Made by a program: the position numbers and the translations under genes
In this document: positions 39,227-52,270 of the stretch, in pieces
How positions within the stretch are numbered: position 1 is the first letter of the stretch
Layout of the letters: each line of letters begins with the position of its first letter
Notes under the pieces: generated by a model
Told to the model about the DNA's origin: nothing
Database searches by the model: none
The model's input: only the letters and a program-made list of their open reading frames with translations
Assembly: GCA_024449915.1 (NCBI GenBank)
Contig: JAMZAV010000155.1
Location: 558,001-622,000, forward strand
Direction of reading: 5' to 3'
DNA: 64,000 nt
From: Sweltsa coloradensis
Taxonomy: Eukaryota > Arthropoda > Insecta > Plecoptera > Chloroperlidae

Positions 39227-39978
39227 CAGAGTCGATAAAGAAGTTTCCCCGTTGGGGAGGTCCCCTTACTCCCAAGTCAAAACGGAATCTAACGTCCTGC
39301 GCGCTGAGAGCGGCTCCAATGTGAAACTAATAAAAGCACTGCACGCTAAACACGGTCAGTAGATTATCGATGTGCAGTGACGCTGAAATCAACAAATAAC
39401 AGTTGAAACGTCAAACTTCAATTTTATTTTAATCATATTAGCCCTGGGCCCTAGTCTTTTAAAACGATTTACTTTTGATTTATTATTGTCTATAAAGTGT
39501 TGCGCAGGCGTCACTGACATTTTCGTGCGAAATAATTTGAGATATGTCTTGTTCAAGCCTAACGGACGTAAGTGTAGCCTAGGCCCAAGGCCACAATACA
39601 GACTTTTTTTCAGACGTAAGTACGCCCTTGGCATTCAAATCGAAATCTTGAACAATACATATTGTCGGCCTAGATCCTAAGCTTAGGTCTACTCCATCAG
39701 AAATATCCTCATCAATAAAGATAGTTTGCTTTACTCCAAAACATTCGCCAACATTCGATCGTATTTAATATTTTGACGTTTCCGCCATTTGTCGTCATCG
39801 ACTGTTAACTACTAGTAGAAAAGTGACGTAGTTTTATTGAAGTAGTTCCATCAATCGTCACACAGATGTCGCGCGGAACGTTAGATTCCAAACGCCAAAA
39901 ACCGACTTTTTATTTAACCCAGGGCGGTATAGGGAGTTGGAGGACCTCCCCAACGGGGAAACTTCTTTATCGACTCTG
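39227..39978. mobile_element. MITE with 7 bp target duplication
   Basis: Inverted ends start CAGAGTCGATAAAGAAGTTT and continue to CCCCGTTGGGGAGGTCC (37 bp identical). The flanks are ATCCTAC at 39220-39226 and ATCCTAC at 39979-39985, a perfect 7 bp duplication. The interior has no recognisable transposase. A lone terminus of the same family lies at 59051-59077. The superfamily is uncertain: the CAG start suggests hAT, but hAT makes 8 bp duplications. Confidence 0.85.
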
Positions 39979-39985
39979 ATCCTAC

Positions 39986-42900
39986 TCTAGTGTTGCTATA
40001 CTATTTAAGATACAAAAAATGTAAAATATGCAAAAAAAATCAGAAAAAATCTTGTTTTAGGTATAGGCCTACATCAAATTTTACATCTTTACCTAAAATG
40101 AAGCTTTAATTCAAAATTTAAAATTTCCCAAAATTCACAAAAAAAAACACGAAAAAAATATCTGAAAAACTAAAAATCTTAGAAACAATAATATTCTGAA
40201 ACTATTGCTTAAAATAACTTAATTTTGACCAATTCAATTCGGTACTGAAAGGTTTAATTTAAATTTTAAATTTTGATATTTTCGACGAGTTTGAATTTTC
40301 AAAGTGAATCAAATAGGCCTACATAATGTGTTGCAATCATTACCTTACCACTGATTTCTCAACTTTAAAACTATACTCCAGTCCAGTCGATGATTACCTC
40401 TGCTTTAAAAAGGAACAAATTTTAAATTTGTGCTAAGAAAATAAACACGTTTCTTGTAAATGACGCTATTCTAATCGTGTTGTCGAACCAGCTAGGTCTA
40501 CACATCCGAGGCGCCTTGTTATACACAGGGGAACGCTAAGGGATGGAGCTAATAGGATTGCGTCGGAGATTGGATTACGTCCAGGGAGAATTAGGTTGTG
40601 GACCTACACTTATTTCATTTACTTATTCATGACACTTGGCAACGGTAAACCTCACCGGAGAATCGGAGATGTAGGGTTGAACATGGTTTTAACATTTAAA
40701 ACACGTATGCCTCATGTCATTTGTAAGCAGAAATCTATATTCAGATAATATTTGGTACATAGTATAAGTGTACTTCGACTAACCGATAGTGGAAGCTCAT
40801 TCGTGTCGTGTGACACAAAATCCGGAGGTCACACTCACGGGTTCGAATTCAGCCACCAGCAATTACGATTGAAAGTTTTTCCGATTTTTTTCATTCATTC
40901 GACAACACCCTGACACTCCCATCACGATTACCCTTATCTTATATTCAATAACAGAATTAGTCACCGACAGAAGAGGGTCACTCCGGTAAAACTTATATCA
41001 CCCTACAACGGGTATAAAAATCTGAAACCAATATTTACTTAAAATCTCAGTATTATGGGAACAGCCGTCGAACATTATTATTAATTTGTAAATATTTTCA
41101 GAATTCTGAATCTAAATAATTAAACTCTATAATATTATTAATATCATTTTTCAACTTCAATATTGACGACATAGTGGACGATGTCGTCGGTTGGGATGGA
41201 GTGCAAGAGTTGAAATTACGGAAAACGCAAGTAGGGCCTACTTATTTCTAAAGTATATTGCATGAAAGAATAAGTCCGCAGGATTGCGATATTTGCCTCT
41301 CGTTAGCATCCCCATGCCCCTGTTTCAAACAAGTGGAGCGAGGGAGAAATTTTATCTATTTTTTGACAGGCGACCTTTACATCGTAATGACAACCCTTCA
41401 ACTATGTCTTTTACGAGACAACAGGTGGTTATTTCGTTCGATTATGTGGAGCACGTGACGTGATTGGTGACGTGCACGGTCTCCGTCAATGGAAGGGTCG
41501 TCTGACAATTAAATAGATCAGATCAGATCTTTCTTTTTGTTCGCTCTTGCTCTAGCGCAGGTGGGGTGGTAGAGGTGGTATTAAACAGGTGACACAGAGG
41601 TGATAGGTGCTTTGATTTAAAGTCCCCCACTGAAAATCAGTTATATAACTGAGTGGGCAGACTCTAAATAAAAATTTATTTATTTATTTATTTATTTATT
41701 TATATCTGGGGAGGAAGTATTTCAGTAACGTAGTCTTTATTTGCAATTGACTTTAATTGGGGGGTGGTAATTTTCAAGGGAGTTTTTAAGTCTCCTACAA
41801 AACGCGCCGTTGACTTGTTGTCATTAATTTAAATGTTATTCACATTAAATAGCCTAGAAATAATAGACTTTTTGTATAACTCACATATAAAAGCTCGCCA
41901 TTGTGCAATAACGACTTGTCTCTCTTCCTAACTTATTCACGCACCACAGACACCTAGATCACTAATTATTCTGGGAACAGATAACTCATTAGGAATCGGA
42001 AACTATAGTTTCAGGTCACGGGCGACTCTACACTAAAGAAGTAGCACGTTGCGTTAGTCACATTGATAATATAACGAGATGTTAGCTAATGATCCAATGA
42101 GGACTGAGGAGCGAATTTTTCCATAAAGCCATAATTCATAATAATGATCATCAAATTAAGAGTAATTCCCTACGAAACGCCAATGACGCGGACTAAAAAC
42201 TCGCAAAATTGACGTTATTTTTAAAATGGCATGTGAGATTTTAACAAAGATATCAACGAGCTTAAAATTCGTCCATGAAAAGCCCAAAAATGAAATTAAT
42301 AAAGGTGAAAGGCAAGTAAAATTTGCTCATTTTAATAATCGGATCAGCTATTTTGTAGACATATGTTTTTGTTAATTTTGTAAAATACTTGGTTGACCAT
42401 TGGATCATTGTGGAAGAATTGTATACATAAGCAAGTATGATAGTATTATATTTGAGGTGGAACTAACAGTATTACGGACGCGAGGCGCTTTGTTTCAGAA
42501 AGAGTGCATTGTGGAATGTGTCTCCACAGTATTAGTAATACAATACACAATTTAATTAACAACATTGTGTGGAAACTGTTTTTGTGAAACGTTGTTTATA
42601 AATTGTATTCATCTCTCATTTTATATTAAGTGTTCATCGTTGGTGACGTAAAGGGAATTTTGACTAGGCAGGTAGGAAAAACATTGCCTTTGTTTGCTGG
42701 GAGTCGTACAGCGGGCGGCCGACAAAGTTTAATTAACTCTTTACGGGCGCATCAACTTCTGGAGCAATGCTTTGCTCCCGAATCTAAACAAGTTCCCCCT
42801 CACCCTCACGGGAAGCCTCAAGACGTTAGCAATTTTCGCCAAGAAAATGAAAAGCCATTTCTGAAAAAAGACCCTTGCCCTAGATCCTCGCGATGGCTTT

Positions 42901-44827
42901 ATCATTTAAATCAATTTTTCCAGGACGCCCGGACGCTAGAAAAACAAACTTTTCTAATTGAATTTACCCTAGTTTTCAGTCCCAAGCATCTCTAGATGTT
43001 CCTTCGTCACTTCGAACGGTTAATGAATTTCTGTTTTATATTCAAAGTTTAATTACAATGGGCAGACTGCGCAATGCGACATATTAGTGGCTCAGGTCAA
43101 GGGTTAAATGGAGTTACCCTATTTGACCTCTCGCCAGCTGACGACACTTCACTTATTCAGAAAGTTAAGACCACGCATGTACGGCTGCTGGAGAATATAA
43201 CATGAATAATGCAAGCAAGACGTAACGCAGATAATACAAACCGCAGAGATATTTGAGGAAATCGGGTTATTTTGTATTGATCCAGAATAATCTTTAAGAG
43301 TGGCCGAATAACCTTTGAACGGACCGACCGAAATGGGCCAAATGCAATGTTTATAGAGTATAGGGAAAATATTTGTGAATTGTTAGTGGCAGATTTCTAA
43401 TACGTAAATATCGGTTATCAATAACAGCAATGTTTGGTAAGTGCCTCGAGAAAGGAGGAAATATATTAAGATGGAAACGTAAGATTAGTTAATTACTTCC
43501 GATGATTAATCGTGTGTGTCTAGGAGTATGTCTATATTGACTGGTCTGCAAGGAGCCCGCTTGTCATGCACGTGCGTTGGGTTGCATACTCCACAGGAGT
43601 GGAACGATGGCTCGTGGCCAGCTAGACAGAGTCCTGCATTGGCCGGCCCCCGTATGACTACATTACAACAAGATAACCCATAGATTATATTAGGGTTGTA
43701 ACATATTCAGATTCTGTTGATGTTAACGCAAAAGTGGTTGTTTGATACGATTTACTCGTTTATGCGGTAATCGAGACGTTTGTCGCTTGACGTATTGGCT
43801 TCACCATAGAATAATATGACAGATTTCGCGCCGTAAAAATAAATTTTAAAACTTCACTAAATTGTAAATTGAGGACAAATGTGCGACCCCATCAACGCAG
43901 AATTACATTTCCTGCAGAATGTACATCTACCAATGTTAACTTATTTCGATTTTTTAACCGTTTGATACGAAATCTTCGCTTTAAAAAATACCGAAATATT
44001 TTTATCATAAAACAGCGACTGTTTAATGAAAAAGTCTATAAAATAATGGAAAAATTATAAATTTGCTGTCGATAAGCCTGCCCTGGATCCACACAGGATC
44101 GCGACTGGAATTCGAGTGAAGTATACACTGGAACGCCTGGGGTTGATTCCAGCCTCCATTATTAGGGGATATATGTGTGCACGGGTTCCCTCACTCGGCA
44201 TCGACAGGGAATGTTTCCTCCCTCGGGAACCGATAAGGAATTGTGCACCGGAGGAGGATTGATTTGAGCGTCTAAATCACGGGATATGGGCGCATCGATC
44301 GCGAACAGATGAATAACTCTAAATAAGGGTGGAAATTGAAACTGGGAACGATTGCTCGTTCATGAGATAAATCCAGGAGATTGGCACATGAATTAACCCG
44401 TCGAACACATCACGAGTATTGCCTGCGGTTGACTTTCTAAGGGGTGCTAAAAGAATCGTTGAAGGCTCGTAGTGAAATAGAAAATAACTCAAGCAAGAAA
44501 ACAAGGAAAAAACATCAAGTTGTCGATTTTCTAAAAAGCATGAACGGAAGAAAAGAGCGATAAACCTTAAAATCACCAGTAATTTCAAATTAATCTATAC
44601 TTTAATTTTTTTATATCTTTTCCAGTCTAGCCACTCATCGTATAAAATTGAATTATTTCAAATTCAGAATTTACCAAAAGTTGAACAAGATTGGCCTAAA
44701 AAGAGCAACTAGATAAGAAACTATATTGACAAATTTGAAATGTGTTGATTGAGGACTCGACTGAAAAATGTGCGGTTTTGGGGATATCATGCCATGCCCT
44801 TAGTTATAATGTGCGTGTTGTTTTCAG
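39986..44827. other. no supported gene upstream of first coding exon
   Basis: AT-rich DNA with a (TTTA)n tract at 41679-41704 and a tRNA-like B box at 40839. The ORF at 42630-42995 (121 codons) has no recognisable domain, signal or splice context and is probably chance. A transcription start closer to the first coding exon could lie here, but I see no convincing promoter. Confidence 0.5.
40839..40850 (+). repeat. isolated tRNA-like B box
   Basis: GGGTTCGAATTC is preceded by GGTCACACTCAC. A decayed D-arm region may precede it, but no cloverleaf closes. It is a probable SINE fragment. Confidence 0.35.
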
Positions 44828-44981
44828 GATGTGTGGGTCGAAGAGAGTGTGTGCCGTGGTCCACGTCCTGTGGTGCCTCGTGTATATCGGTACCGGAACC
44901 ATCCAGCTGGTGGCCGGGATATTCTTCCTGGTCACCCTTCCTATCTTCAAGACGGGGTCCAACATCTGGGTCGGGGCGTGG
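44828..44981 (+). CDS. tetraspan gene, first coding exon
   Basis: The acceptor TTGTTTTCAG ends at 44827, the ATG is at 44829 and the donor TGG|GTGAGT is at 44982. It codes residues 1-51: a short basic N-terminus (MCGSKR), the first membrane span and the start of the second (SNIWVGAW). It ends in phase 0. Reading through the donor gives a chance extension to 45104. Confidence 0.8.
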
Positions 44982-47900
44982 GTGAGTAACGTTGTAGTCA
45001 AGGGTGGCAATGTTTTGAGTCGACGTTTTCCAGTACATGTTTACATAACCTCAATCAATCAGACAATGACACTTACTTCCAATCAAATACAGATTCAGCA
45101 ATAACTAAGTGCATTGCATCACAATTGCATCAATTTGTTGTCCGCCCGCCCCGTCTGTGCGTCTGTAAAGTCTAGAATAAAAACCGAAGATGACCTCCTA
45201 TTGTCAGTCAAGCAGTTGTTGTTTGTGCCCCTCAATATGGATGATACAGAATATTTTTGGTGACATTTGGAGACATTGGGCGGCGCTAGCTATATACTCA
45301 AAAAGAGATCAATGCTGGATGAAGTTTTATTATTTGTGTATCCTTCTCGATAATATTTTGAATAAGATAGCTTGCTCATTTTGGCTACTCCCGTAGCCAT
45401 GCTTGTTAATTGAGGCGTTTTTTTTTCTTCCAAAAACAGCCAATGTCCAGAATTACCGATTTCGAACCCATACTATCAAAAAATTTGTATTTTCACTGGG
45501 AATAATCCAATCATAAAAGTTTTGGCAAAAACTACCTATGTCACACGTTAAAGCTTGAAAAAGTAAAAAAAAAATCAGAAAAACAACCAATGTCCATTAT
45601 TTTTTTTTTTTTTTACATTTAAGGCGATGCATTTAGGTGAAAGCTGTCCAGATGTTCAATGTGGAACTTTAAAAAATCATACTTTTTCAAAATATTTTAC
45701 AAAAAACAACCTATGTTGAAAGTTTTTTTGGCTTTTTTGGCTTTCTGGGAAATACTATAACAAAATGTCATAGCAGAAATAAAAACTATCATCAAGATTC
45801 AAGATACACAGTTAAAACCAAAAATTAGAATTTTAATACATTAATTGCGGACGGTATGAAGTTTAAATTGATCTCCTGCAAAATGTGTTTTTGGACATTG
45901 GCTGCTTTTGGAAAAAAACGCCTCAATTGATAAGAATTGTTGTGTTCGAGTTTTTATATTGTTACTTGTATGGAACTGATAAAACACTGTTTTCCCCGAC
46001 CGATTTTCCTCACATTTGTGACATACAACTTATTTTATTTGTTTCAAAACTCACGAACTAGAATTTTGATTAATTTATTAATTCTGTTCCACCTGCAAAT
46101 CAGAGTGAAATATCCAAAAGCCGTAGATCTACGCTATCAATTATCGTACGGTTTTGAAAGCCTGTGGCGTAATAAAAGTAAATTGTAACGATTTGTCTGT
46201 CTGGGGGACTGTTTTGAATCAGGGATTGTCAAACCTTTCCCTTATATATTCGATCGTGGCATAAATTTCTTCCTTGCTGTATACTCAAGCATTTTAAGTA
46301 GGGTATGTATTTTCTAATTTTATTTCATTTGTCATGTTTATATCAATCTGTGCATAGGTTTGTGATAGCTCTAAATTTCAATTTCTACATTTTTAAATAT
46401 CAATTTCTACCTAGTATGCACAGTTATTGTTTTGTTTATAAATAAATGTAATATGTTTGTCGTGGTTTATGCCACTTTATCATTATTAAGTTAGAGCATG
46501 GATTTACAAGGCACCAACTACGCCCGTTACTATTGTAAGTCCATGGTTAGAGCATTGAAAATCGTCAGTCATGACTCTAATTATATTACAGCTTTATCCG
46601 ATTTCGATAAACAAACAGCTCTAAATCCAGCTGCTGTCTGTAAAACTTATTATCACGTGACTCTGCAACATTGTCGTTTCTTCTCTCAGAACATCCTCGC
46701 GGGTATAACCTGCACGATCCTGTCTTGCGTGGGGGACTTGAACGCCAAAAAGCAGGAGACCCTGCTCTACTGCACCTTCTCAATCCTGGCGTTCAACGTC
46801 ATCAACCTGGTTCTACTGGAGGTTGGCGAGTGGCACTTCTTCATGACCGACAGCGTGGCCGATCTCATCGCGCAGAAGAATCTTAGGAGACTCATCTACT
46901 TCGGTTCGTATCCATTATCTTTCAAAGTTCACTTTTAGATCCAGGCCGAAATATTTACTTTAGAAGTGGTCGTTTCGATTAACCCGGCACCTACACCAAA
47001 GCATTTGAAACTTCTAGGTATTGTAATTTTAAGTTTGCTTCTATGTGACGAAACTATCGATGTAGTAGCTTTGCTCCCTATTTTAGTTATGCCCGTATAT
47101 GTGTTTGTTTAAATATGTATAAATAATGCGGAGCGAAGCTTTTTTATTATAAAAATGTCACTTTTCTGCCCTTTCGTCTATCGGTGCAATCCTAACACAA
47201 TTTCCGATTGACATGCGAATTTTTGGCAATGTGTTTCAACAAGGATGATACAGAATAATTTTGGTGACCCTAGGGGTTAGGGGGCGGGGTTAGCGTCACC
47301 CAAAGTTGAAAAAGAAATACCCGGTCCGTCCACCACAACCAACGAGATACGGGCGCATTCCCTCTTCATACCCGGCACCTCCACCAAAACAACGAGAAAG
47401 GGTCGGTGGCATGAAACGTATTATTTTTATTAATTATGATAATATCAAGACATTGTTGCTTTGATATCCATTACTTAAATAACTTATTAATGATAATCAT
47501 ACATGTCATGAAAGAGCCCTACAAAGGCACCAATCAAATCAAAACAATTTCTAGTGACTTAGTTTTGTCTGCTGATTTTGTTCTCAGAATTTCGGCGTAG
47601 GGCGTGCTACACTACAACTTTGTACAACCAAATACTGTACAATATCATAAAAAGAGTTACTTATCTTCTACAAGTTTGTGTACAATAGTGACATTTTCTC
47701 GCCCCCTCAATCTTATTTCATAAAACAAAGCATAAATGAAAAACTGATATTTCGCTCTTTGCGATGCCTCGAAATACTGTTTTTAAATTATCTATTTATT
47801 CTGTGATTTCAGCACACGTGACAACAAGTCTGAGCACCTCAATAGCAATCATAACTTCATTTATCGACAGCCAGTTAACGTATTGTTCAATGCAGAGGAC

Positions 47901-50900
47901 CAAGGAACGCAGCAACTTACACGAACAAGTGTCGGACATCGAGTACATCATTCCACGGGTAGGGCTCTTATAGAATGTAGTCGGTAACGCATGTTAGGTA
48001 GGCATAGTGAAAAGTCGAATTCAATGTTACAAGACCTAGCTAGACACTAGAGTAGACAGATGAAATAAATTAACTAGATGCTTAGTGCGCATGCCTCCTG
48101 ACACAGACGTTAAGAGTGTTCAATGCTGGGAGCAATACAAAAATCATTTATATGTTTTAAATTAAAATGTTGCTTTTGCAAATAAATACATACCTATTTT
48201 GAAAATGCAAGTGAGTTAAAAATAGAGATAAATATGCAAACTAGAGAAATGGATTATTATAATTCTATTGTATTTGGGCTGATTAACGTCAATGTTTCTG
48301 AAATTCTTTGATTTAATAAAAATTTCTAAATGGAAGACACTTGGCAATTTTAAAAGTATTTCAAGTAGGTCTTTTTCAAAAGTATGCATTTGATAAAACA
48401 ATCTTCCACAAATTTTAGTTGTACAGTGGCGTATTCAGGAATTCATAAAGGGGTGAGGTTCAACCAATTATTTCATAGATGTGCCGAAGGCTTAGTGCCC
48501 CCCCCCCCCGTAAAAATATTCTCCTTCAAGATCATTTTGGTGAAAATCTGTGCGTTTTAAAGCATCACAATACCAACTTTTTATCTACTAAAATCCTGTT
48601 TTTAATAATCTTTCAAGGTCATTTTGGTGAAAATTTGTGCGTTGTAAAGCATCACAATAACCAACTTTGTATCTACTAAACTAAAATCCTCTTTTGGCCA
48701 GATGGTAATTTGTAGTTATTCTATATTCTCCTTTACACTTTTTATTTGCCAAAGGGGGGTTTTGTCCCCCCTCTCCCCCCCCCTTGGATATGCCACTGTA
48801 GTTGCATGCAATATAATGTAAAATTCTCACGAATTGCTGTTAGTTGTTGTGATGAACACTCTTAGCAGTTAGCAGTAGGCTTAACATAAGAACAGTAACT
48901 AATGCATGATGTTGCGTATTTCAGACCAAGTCACGCTCGGTAGCGAAGCAAGCTCACAATATCTACAACCAATATGCCCAGTCTTGGGTCTTCGAATCGG
49001 ACGCGAGTGCGTCGTCATCCAAAGCCGAGTCCCCGTATCTGAAGCTGCCGACTCTCTCGCAATACGACGGGAACAAGACGATCACGATCCGAACCCACAA
49101 GAGCACCCACATGGACCTCGAGGACGTGGAACTCACCCCCGAGGTGTCGCCCAAGGTGCTGCTGGTCAAGCCGACGGTCCACGTCGACCCCGTCTCCGAC
49201 GACAGCAACGGCGGGCGGAGTCTCAACTACATGAAGAGTTTCTCGCGGACCCCCTCGCCGGCAAACATGTCGGACAGTTCCTCCCCAGACATCAGTCTGA
49301 ACCCGCCAATATACGAGTGCCTTGAAAGACTTACCGAGCCCGGTATTTACAGATCGCGATTAAATACAGCAATAAGTTTGACTAGTACCGAGAAACCTGC
49401 TCCGTTAAGTGTTCACCGGTCCTCGTTCAGTGGGAGGAACAGACAGTACTCGGCGCAGGCGTCGCCGCGTCACATGGAGGGCACCCTCGTTCGTCCGCGC
49501 AGCGAGATCATCGCCGGCCCCGGGACGAGGCTGTGCTTGGTGGAGTGCGCGAACCCCACGGACAAGGTTCAGTACGCCTCCCTCATGGCGGAACTCCAAC
49601 TCGCTTTCAAGTCCAATAAAGATAAGTTCTTACAGACATTCTCTCCGGAGACGGTGAGCGGATCGGACAAGACGCACAGCGAGTCGGACTCGCAGGCGAC
49701 GGAGAAGAAGGGAAGTGATACCGAGTTCTCCAAAGAGCTGGAGGCTGCGTTGCAGTTGATTCAGGACCTGGAGTCTCCGAACACTGTGGACACCCCCTCC
49801 GACCCGTGTAAGTCGTCCATTGAGGCGTCGGGACTCCCCGGAGGGGTGGTGAGCATCAAGTGGCGAGACAGCGAGACCAACAGTGAGAGCACTAAGACTT
49901 TGAGCGAGTGCGTTTCCCCCTCGGATTTCCCCTCGGAGGAGAACACCGTCGTACCCTCACACGGTAAGCGACTATCGCTGGTATTGTTGACACGTTCGGA
50001 CGGCGGCGGTTCACAGTCATCGTCGGGTTACAGCTCGCCATCGGTGGGCACCTCCAAACAGCAGACCCCCGTCAACTCTCAAACCCCGTCAGTAAGCAGT
50101 AGCTCCAGCAATCTCATTCTCACCTCTCAGACGCAGATAGCCTATGCTATTCACAATAGGGGCTCTTCTGCCATCATTTCTTTGTTTTGCCCCTCAGATC
50201 CATCCTCCCCTTCAGAAAGTACAACCTCTACATTGAGAATTTCATTACCACTCTCTTCACATAGTAGTACCTTAGAAAAACACAACAGTTTTAACGAGGA
50301 AACTGTTAACGAATGCAGAAATGAAGTCATTACTGACGAAGGTTTCTTAGATAAATCTAACACTCATTTGGATTCTATGAAAGATAGAGATAATGTTTTG
50401 GAGGGATTAACAAGTTCACAGAGTCAATCACGTTGGAGTGTCATGGCGACAAGGCTGAAGAAGAAGCCTATTCCACCACCAAAGTTGGCGCCCGAGTTAG
50501 AAGGGGCGATATTTAAACCGGAAAGTCTTGTGTACCTATCAGACCTTGAGTTGATTGCTAGACATGACAGAAACAAGTCAATGCACAGGGTAAGACATTC
50601 ATAAACGTTGCTTATTACAGCACACCGCTTCTCCTAACCAATCGCTTGGTGCAACAAAATATAAGCTTCCTAACACTGCTGACACAATAACACGTATTAA
50701 TAGTCGGTACTTATCTTTGCAAAACTAACACGCACTGCTGTTATTAATAATTATTGAAAGTGGATCTTGGTTGGGTATTTTGGCTTTAACAGCACAAAAG
50801 AATTATGTGCAAGGTGCACATAACGTATTTTCACTTCACTTTAACTATACACATATGAAATTGAACATAATATTGTGCTTGTTGTGGGTCGGTGATGGAA

Positions 50901-50976
50901 TGAGCTTTGTGGTGCTGGAATATCTGATGTAAATAATTAATCGTTTTCCTATCAGACCTTTGTGTTTCCATAAAAC

Positions 50977-51015
<39 letters not shown>

Positions 51016-52235
51016 TGTTCTTAAGTTTTCGCGGACGTATTGTATGTTGTAATTGTCTTCCGGGACATTCCGCCGCTTGTTTGAGTTGCTGCTACAGACC
51101 TTTGTCTGTCGCCTGGCACTCGACGTTTCGCCAGAATCACATCTGGCATGATCACGAGTCACTCACTGTACGTCTTCCTTCTTCAAGAACACGCACTCGA
51201 CTGACAGTCTCCAACCCAACTGCGCGCGTCCTCGATCGAGTTTGCATGCCTCCTATTGTGGTGGAAATAGGTGCGGGGCGGCGAGGTTGTATTGGAAATG
51301 CAGAGATTTGTACTGTGTTGCTCGAGGAAGGCTCTTGTGTAGTAGCGTTTGTTGTGTCTGAAGGTGGTATGTGTTTGTTTACCACTTGTATTGGACCAAG
51401 ATTGGTTTCCATGCTGTTGCCAGTCTCTGGGCATCATCTCGCTTGTTAATGTTGCAGGGACGTTTTTCTATCTCGATGGCTTCGCGTATGATACGAGGGT
51501 AATATACAGGGGCTACTGCTAGAGTTCTAGTGTTGGCAAAAGGAAGGAAGGCCATTGGATAGACTTTGCCAACACTAGAACTCTAGCAGTAGCCCCTGTA
51601 TATTACCCTCGTATCATACGCGAAGCCATCGAGATAGAAAAACGTCCCTGCAACATTAACAAGCGAGATGATGCCCAGAGACTGGCAACAGCATGGAAAC
51701 CAATCTTGGTCCAATACCAAGTGGTAAACAAACACATACCACCTTCAGACACAACAAACGCTACTACACAAGAGCCTTCCTCGAGCAACACAGTACAAAT
51801 CTCTGCATTTCCAATACAACCTCGCCGCCCCGCACCTATTTCCACCACAATAGGAGGCATGCAAACTCGATCGAGGACGCGCGCAGTTGGGTTGGAGACT
51901 GTCAGTCGAGTGCGTGTTCTTGAAGAAGGAAGACGTACAGTGAGTGACTCGTGATCATGCCAGATGTGATTCTGGCGAAACGTCGAGTGCCAGGCGACAG
52001 ACAAAGGTCTGTAGCAGCAAACTCAAACAAGCGGCGGAATGTCCTGGAAGACAATTACAACATATATATATGAATATAAGATTTTTAAGCATAAGCCCGC
52101 TTTAAGGACATAGTTATTGATTCATAGCAGTTGTCGAAAAAGTTTGCCCCGAAAAGGGTTCGAACCCCAGTCGGGGCAAACTTTTTCGACAACTGCTATG
52201 AATCAATATATACGTATATATATTATTGATTCATA

Positions 52236-52270
<35 letters not shown>

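Larger units (their letters stand above)
51043..52063. repeat. ~1 kb near-perfect palindrome of a Penelope-like element
   Basis: The left arm, 51043-51540, and right arm, 51565-52063, are reverse complements with only a handful of differences (for example a missing T in GAGTTGCTG, a missing G in CACTTGTATTGG, and one C/T). The 24 bp spacer is AGGAAGGAAGGCCATTGGATAGAC. Each arm carries the same 3' part of a Penelope-like element, truncated at the same base, joined head-to-head. Fold-back would give a ~500 bp hairpin. It lies within the last intron of the tetraspan gene. Confidence 0.95.

Noticed and set aside
42630..42995. 121-codon ORF upstream of the tetraspan gene
   Set aside because: No recognisable domain, no splice or promoter context and low-information composition.
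44319..44588. Reverse ORF with hydrophobic start
   Set aside because: AT-rich chance frame near the gene; no family motif or splice signal.
48906..49325. 139-codon ORF overlapping the large exon
   Set aside because: It is a shadow frame of the GC-rich coding exon, begins upstream of the splice acceptor and has no continuity with other exons.
51940..52015. Possible hammerhead ribozyme in the Penelope arm (stem GCCAGA...TCTGGC followed by GAAAC)
   Set aside because: Penelope-like elements can carry hammerheads, but the conserved CTGATGA box reads GTGATCAT here, and the sequence after GAAA does not give a stem III ending in the required cleavage site. Stem I was not found either.
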